A DNA stretch of 64,000 nt, taken from Comamonas antarctica. Its GTDB lineage: Bacteria; Pseudomonadota; Gammaproteobacteria; Burkholderiales; Burkholderiaceae_C. Every line of letters begins with the position of its first letter. Position 1 is the stretch's first letter. The position numbers and the translations under genes are program-made. The stretch is taken from assembly GCF_013363755.1 (NCBI RefSeq), contig NZ_CP054841.1, forward strand, positions 1 to 64,000, read 5' to 3'. The notes under the pieces are model-generated. The model saw nothing but the letters and a program-made list of their open reading frames with translations. It ran no database searches and was not told where the DNA came from. Below, one piece after another: positions 62,266 to 64,000 of the stretch.

Positions 62266-63090
62266 ATGAATACCGAGTTCACGTCCGCCCGCCACCCTCC
62301 CACCACGTTGCCGCTGTACAGCGCCCTGGCCCATGCGGGCGCGGCCAGCGTGCAGCAGCTGGAGCAGCGCGGCTTCAATGCCTGGCCCGCGCCGCGCAGC
62401 GCGGTCATGGGCGACTGGCTGCTGCGCAGCGCCGGGGGTTACACCAAGCGCGCCAACTCGGCCAATGCCCTGCAGCCCGGGGCCGCGCTGACGCCGCAGC
62501 TGCTCCAGCAGATCGAAGCCCACTACGCACGCCAGCAGCTGGCCTGCATTTTCCGGCTCAGCCCGCTGGCCGATGCGGGCGTCGAGGCGCTGCTGCAGGC
62601 CCGCGGCTATCGCGCGATCGAGCCCTCGCTGCTGATGCAGCGCGCCACGCAGGCCGAAGACAGTCGCTGGCAGCCGGCGGCGCAGGTGCAGCTGCAGTCG
62701 CATTCCGCGTTGCAGACCAGCTGGCTTGACGGCTATTGCGCGGCCAGCGAGCACCCGCCGCAGCAGCAGCCCGCGCACCGCGCCGTATTGGAGTCGATCG
62801 GCATGCGCTGCGCCTATCTCACGCTGGCGCAGCACGGCGCGGTCCGCGCTTGGGGCCTGGCGGTGTTCGAGCGCGATGCCGTGGGCCTCTACGAAGTGCT
62901 GGTGCATCCCGCGCACCGCGGCCAGGGCCTGGGGCGGCAGATGGTCCTGGCCCTGCTGCAGTGGGCCGCGCGGCAAGGCGCAACCCATACCGATCTGCAG
63001 GTCGGCGGCGGCAATCTGCGCGCGCAGCAGCTTTACACCGGCCTGGGCTTTGCGCCGGTCTACGGCTACCACTACCGAGTGCAGGCCTGA
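62266..63090 (+). CDS. GNAT family N-acetyltransferase
   Basis: A 274-residue protein (283 from the alternative TTG at 62239). The C-terminal GNAT domain has YEVLVHPAHRGQGLGRQMVLAL as the acetyl-CoA binding loop and LRAQQLYTGLGFAPVYGYHY at the end. The N-terminal roughly 130 residues form a diverged second half (double-GNAT-like). It starts 27 bp after the hydrolase stop, or directly after it if the TTG is used. Confidence 0.85.
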   Translation: MNTEFTSARHPPTTLPLYSALAHAGAASVQQLEQRGFNAWPAPRSAVMGDWLLRSAGGYTKRANSANALQPGAALTPQLLQQIEAHYARQQLACIFRLSPLADAGVEALLQARGYRAIEPSLLMQRATQAEDSRWQPAAQVQLQSHSALQTSWLDGYCAASEHPPQQQPAHRAVLESIGMRCAYLTLAQHGAVRAWGLAVFERDAVGLYEVLVHPAHRGQGLGRQMVLALLQWAARQGATHTDLQVGGGNLRAQQLYTGLGFAPVYGYHYRVQA

Positions 63091-63099
63091 AGCCTGCGA

Positions 63100-63579
63100 T
63101 CAGCCGCGGCGCGCGGCCTCGATGGCGGCAATGTCGATCTTCTTCATGGTCATCATGGCTTCGAAGACGCGCCGCGCCACGGCCGGGTCGGGATCGGTGG
63201 TGCCCTCGGTCAGCACGCGCGGCGTGATCTGCCAGGACACGCCCCAGCGGTCCTTGCACCAGCCGCATGCGCTTTCCTGGCCGCCGTTGCCGACGATCGC
63301 ATTCCACAGCCGGTCGGTTTCCTGCTGGTCGTCGGTGGCGATCTGGAAGGAGAAGGACTCGTTGTGCCGGAACTGCGGCCCGCCGTTGAGGCCCAGGCAG
63401 GGAATGCCGGCGACGGTGAAATTCACCGTGAGCACATCGCCCTGCTTGCCCGCGGGATAGTCGGCCGGCGCGCGGTGCACGGCCTGCACGGCGCTGTCGG
63501 GAAAGGTCTGGGCGTAGAAGCGGGCGGCTTCTTCGGCCGTGCCGTCGTACCAGAGGCAGAGGGTGTTCCTGGGGATCAT
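63100..63579 (-). CDS. VOC-family protein (PhnB/3-demethylubiquinone-type)
   Basis: A 159-residue VOC-superfamily protein beginning IPRNTLCLWYDGTAEEAARF, with LGLNGGPQFRHNESFSF and CGWCKDRWGVSWQITPRVL, features of the PhnB-like group. Members are of uncertain function; some were named 3-demethylubiquinone methyltransferases. It is convergent with the GNAT gene. Confidence 0.88.
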   Translation of the reverse strand: MIPRNTLCLWYDGTAEEAARFYAQTFPDSAVQAVHRAPADYPAGKQGDVLTVNFTVAGIPCLGLNGGPQFRHNESFSFQIATDDQQETDRLWNAIVGNGGQESACGWCKDRWGVSWQITPRVLTEGTTDPDPAVARRVFEAMMTMKKIDIAAIEAARRG

Positions 63580-63741
63580 GGCGGCTCCTGGAGGTGCTGG
63601 AGGGCAGGACGTTCATGCTTCGACGCGGCTCACCACGAACGGTTGAACCGCGCGCCTGGAGCCTGGATCGATTGTCATTTGCCATTTCCATGCTGGCTAC
63701 CCGGTCCCGCATGCGCAGCAGGGAGATTGCTCCACCCGCAG

Positions 63742-63754
63742 AATTCAAGCGCAA
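63742..63754 (+). promoter_or_regulatory. Ada box upstream of ada
   Basis: AATTCAAGCGCAA has the A-box (AAT), 6-bp spacer and B-box (GCAA) of Ada-regulated promoters and differs from the E. coli ada site by one base in the spacer. A -10-like TATCGT follows at 63786-63791, 32 bp downstream, and the ada ATG is 69 bp from the box. This predicts adaptive autoregulation. Confidence 0.75.
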
Positions 63755-63822
63755 GAATCGGAGTGCTTGCGGCCCCATTCGGCGCTATCGTGCCGACACC
63801 CATTGCACCCCAGGAAGCGAGC

Positions 63823-64000
63823 ATGCACCCCCTCCCCCCCCACACGCCCCGCTATGCCACCGACGCGCAGCGCTGGCAGGCGCTGCTGGAACGCGATGCA
63901 CAGGCCGATGCGCACTTTGTCTACGCGGTGAAGACCACGGGCGTCTACTGCCGGCCCAGCGCGGGCGCCCGGCTGCCGCGGCGCGAGAACGTCATCTTCT
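63823..64000 (+). CDS. ada: Ada, methylation-damage response regulator (partial)
   Basis: The first 59 codons of a gene that runs off the right edge. The N-terminus has the Ada Zn-binding/methyl-phosphotriester domain: FVYAVKTTGVYCRPS with the methyl-accepting Cys, and a following AGARLPRRENVIF. The ATG at 63823 has AGGAA upstream, and a well-placed Ada box precedes it. Full-length Ada may include the AraC-type and O6-methylguanine methyltransferase domains; these are outside the window. Confidence 0.9.
   Translation, partial: MHPLPPHTPRYATDAQRWQALLERDAQADAHFVYAVKTTGVYCRPSAGARLPRRENVIF

Overview
The window is GC-rich (roughly 65-70 % by eye) and its gene content points to a betaproteobacterium of the order Burkholderiales, probably Comamonadaceae or a relative. 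The reasons are three Bug/TctC-type periplasmic receptors, many LysR regulators, a two-partner-secretion adhesin, and an IncP-type trb conjugation operon. The species cannot be named from sequence alone. Whether the replicon is a large plasmid or a chromosome carrying an integrated plasmid-like block is also open.

Left part (1-16.7 kb): a plasmid-type maintenance and transfer block. A minus-strand parA is followed by the first codons of a partner gene at the window edge. Then come about 1.2 kb of lower-GC, gene-poor DNA with repeated motifs, a short-chain dehydrogenase, a PAS-GGDEF diguanylate cyclase and a small DUF5710 protein. From 16.7 down to 4.6 kb the minus strand carries trbA-B-C-D-E-F-G-H-I-J-L-M-N in exactly the IncP (RK2/RP4) order. 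This is a complete mating-pair-formation type IV secretion system, with ATGA overlaps joining many of the genes. A perfect KorB-type operator lies between trbA and trbB. No relaxase, coupling protein (TraG), TraF peptidase, KorB or integrase gene is inside the window.

Middle (16.8-38 kb): dkgB with a divergent yafC-like LysR gene, small lipoproteins and a flavin-reductase-like protein. Then comes an FhaC/FhaB two-partner secretion pair whose 3937-residue exoprotein contains an FG-GAP-like repeat block and about 24 YDG/MBG repeats, many of them near-identical 261-bp units. It is followed by a minus-strand cluster of two DUF6916 proteins, a GNAT acetyltransferase and three tail-collar (MdpB-like) proteins.

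Right part (38-64 kb): small catabolic and transport operons, each with its own regulator. They include LysR / VOC-hydroxyacid reductase-EamA; an XRE-cupin regulator between an M81 peptidase-TctC operon and a DadA-like/RidA/SDR operon, with matching TTTGCG-N4-CGCAAA operators on both sides; and an HTH-citrate-synthase fusion divergent from a dehydrogenase-FAH hydrolase-SDR-TctC operon. Further right are a Zur-like gene with its own box, an IorAB-type molybdenum hydroxylase flanked by LysR genes, a LysR / TctC / hydrolase cluster, and finally the start of ada preceded by a good Ada box.
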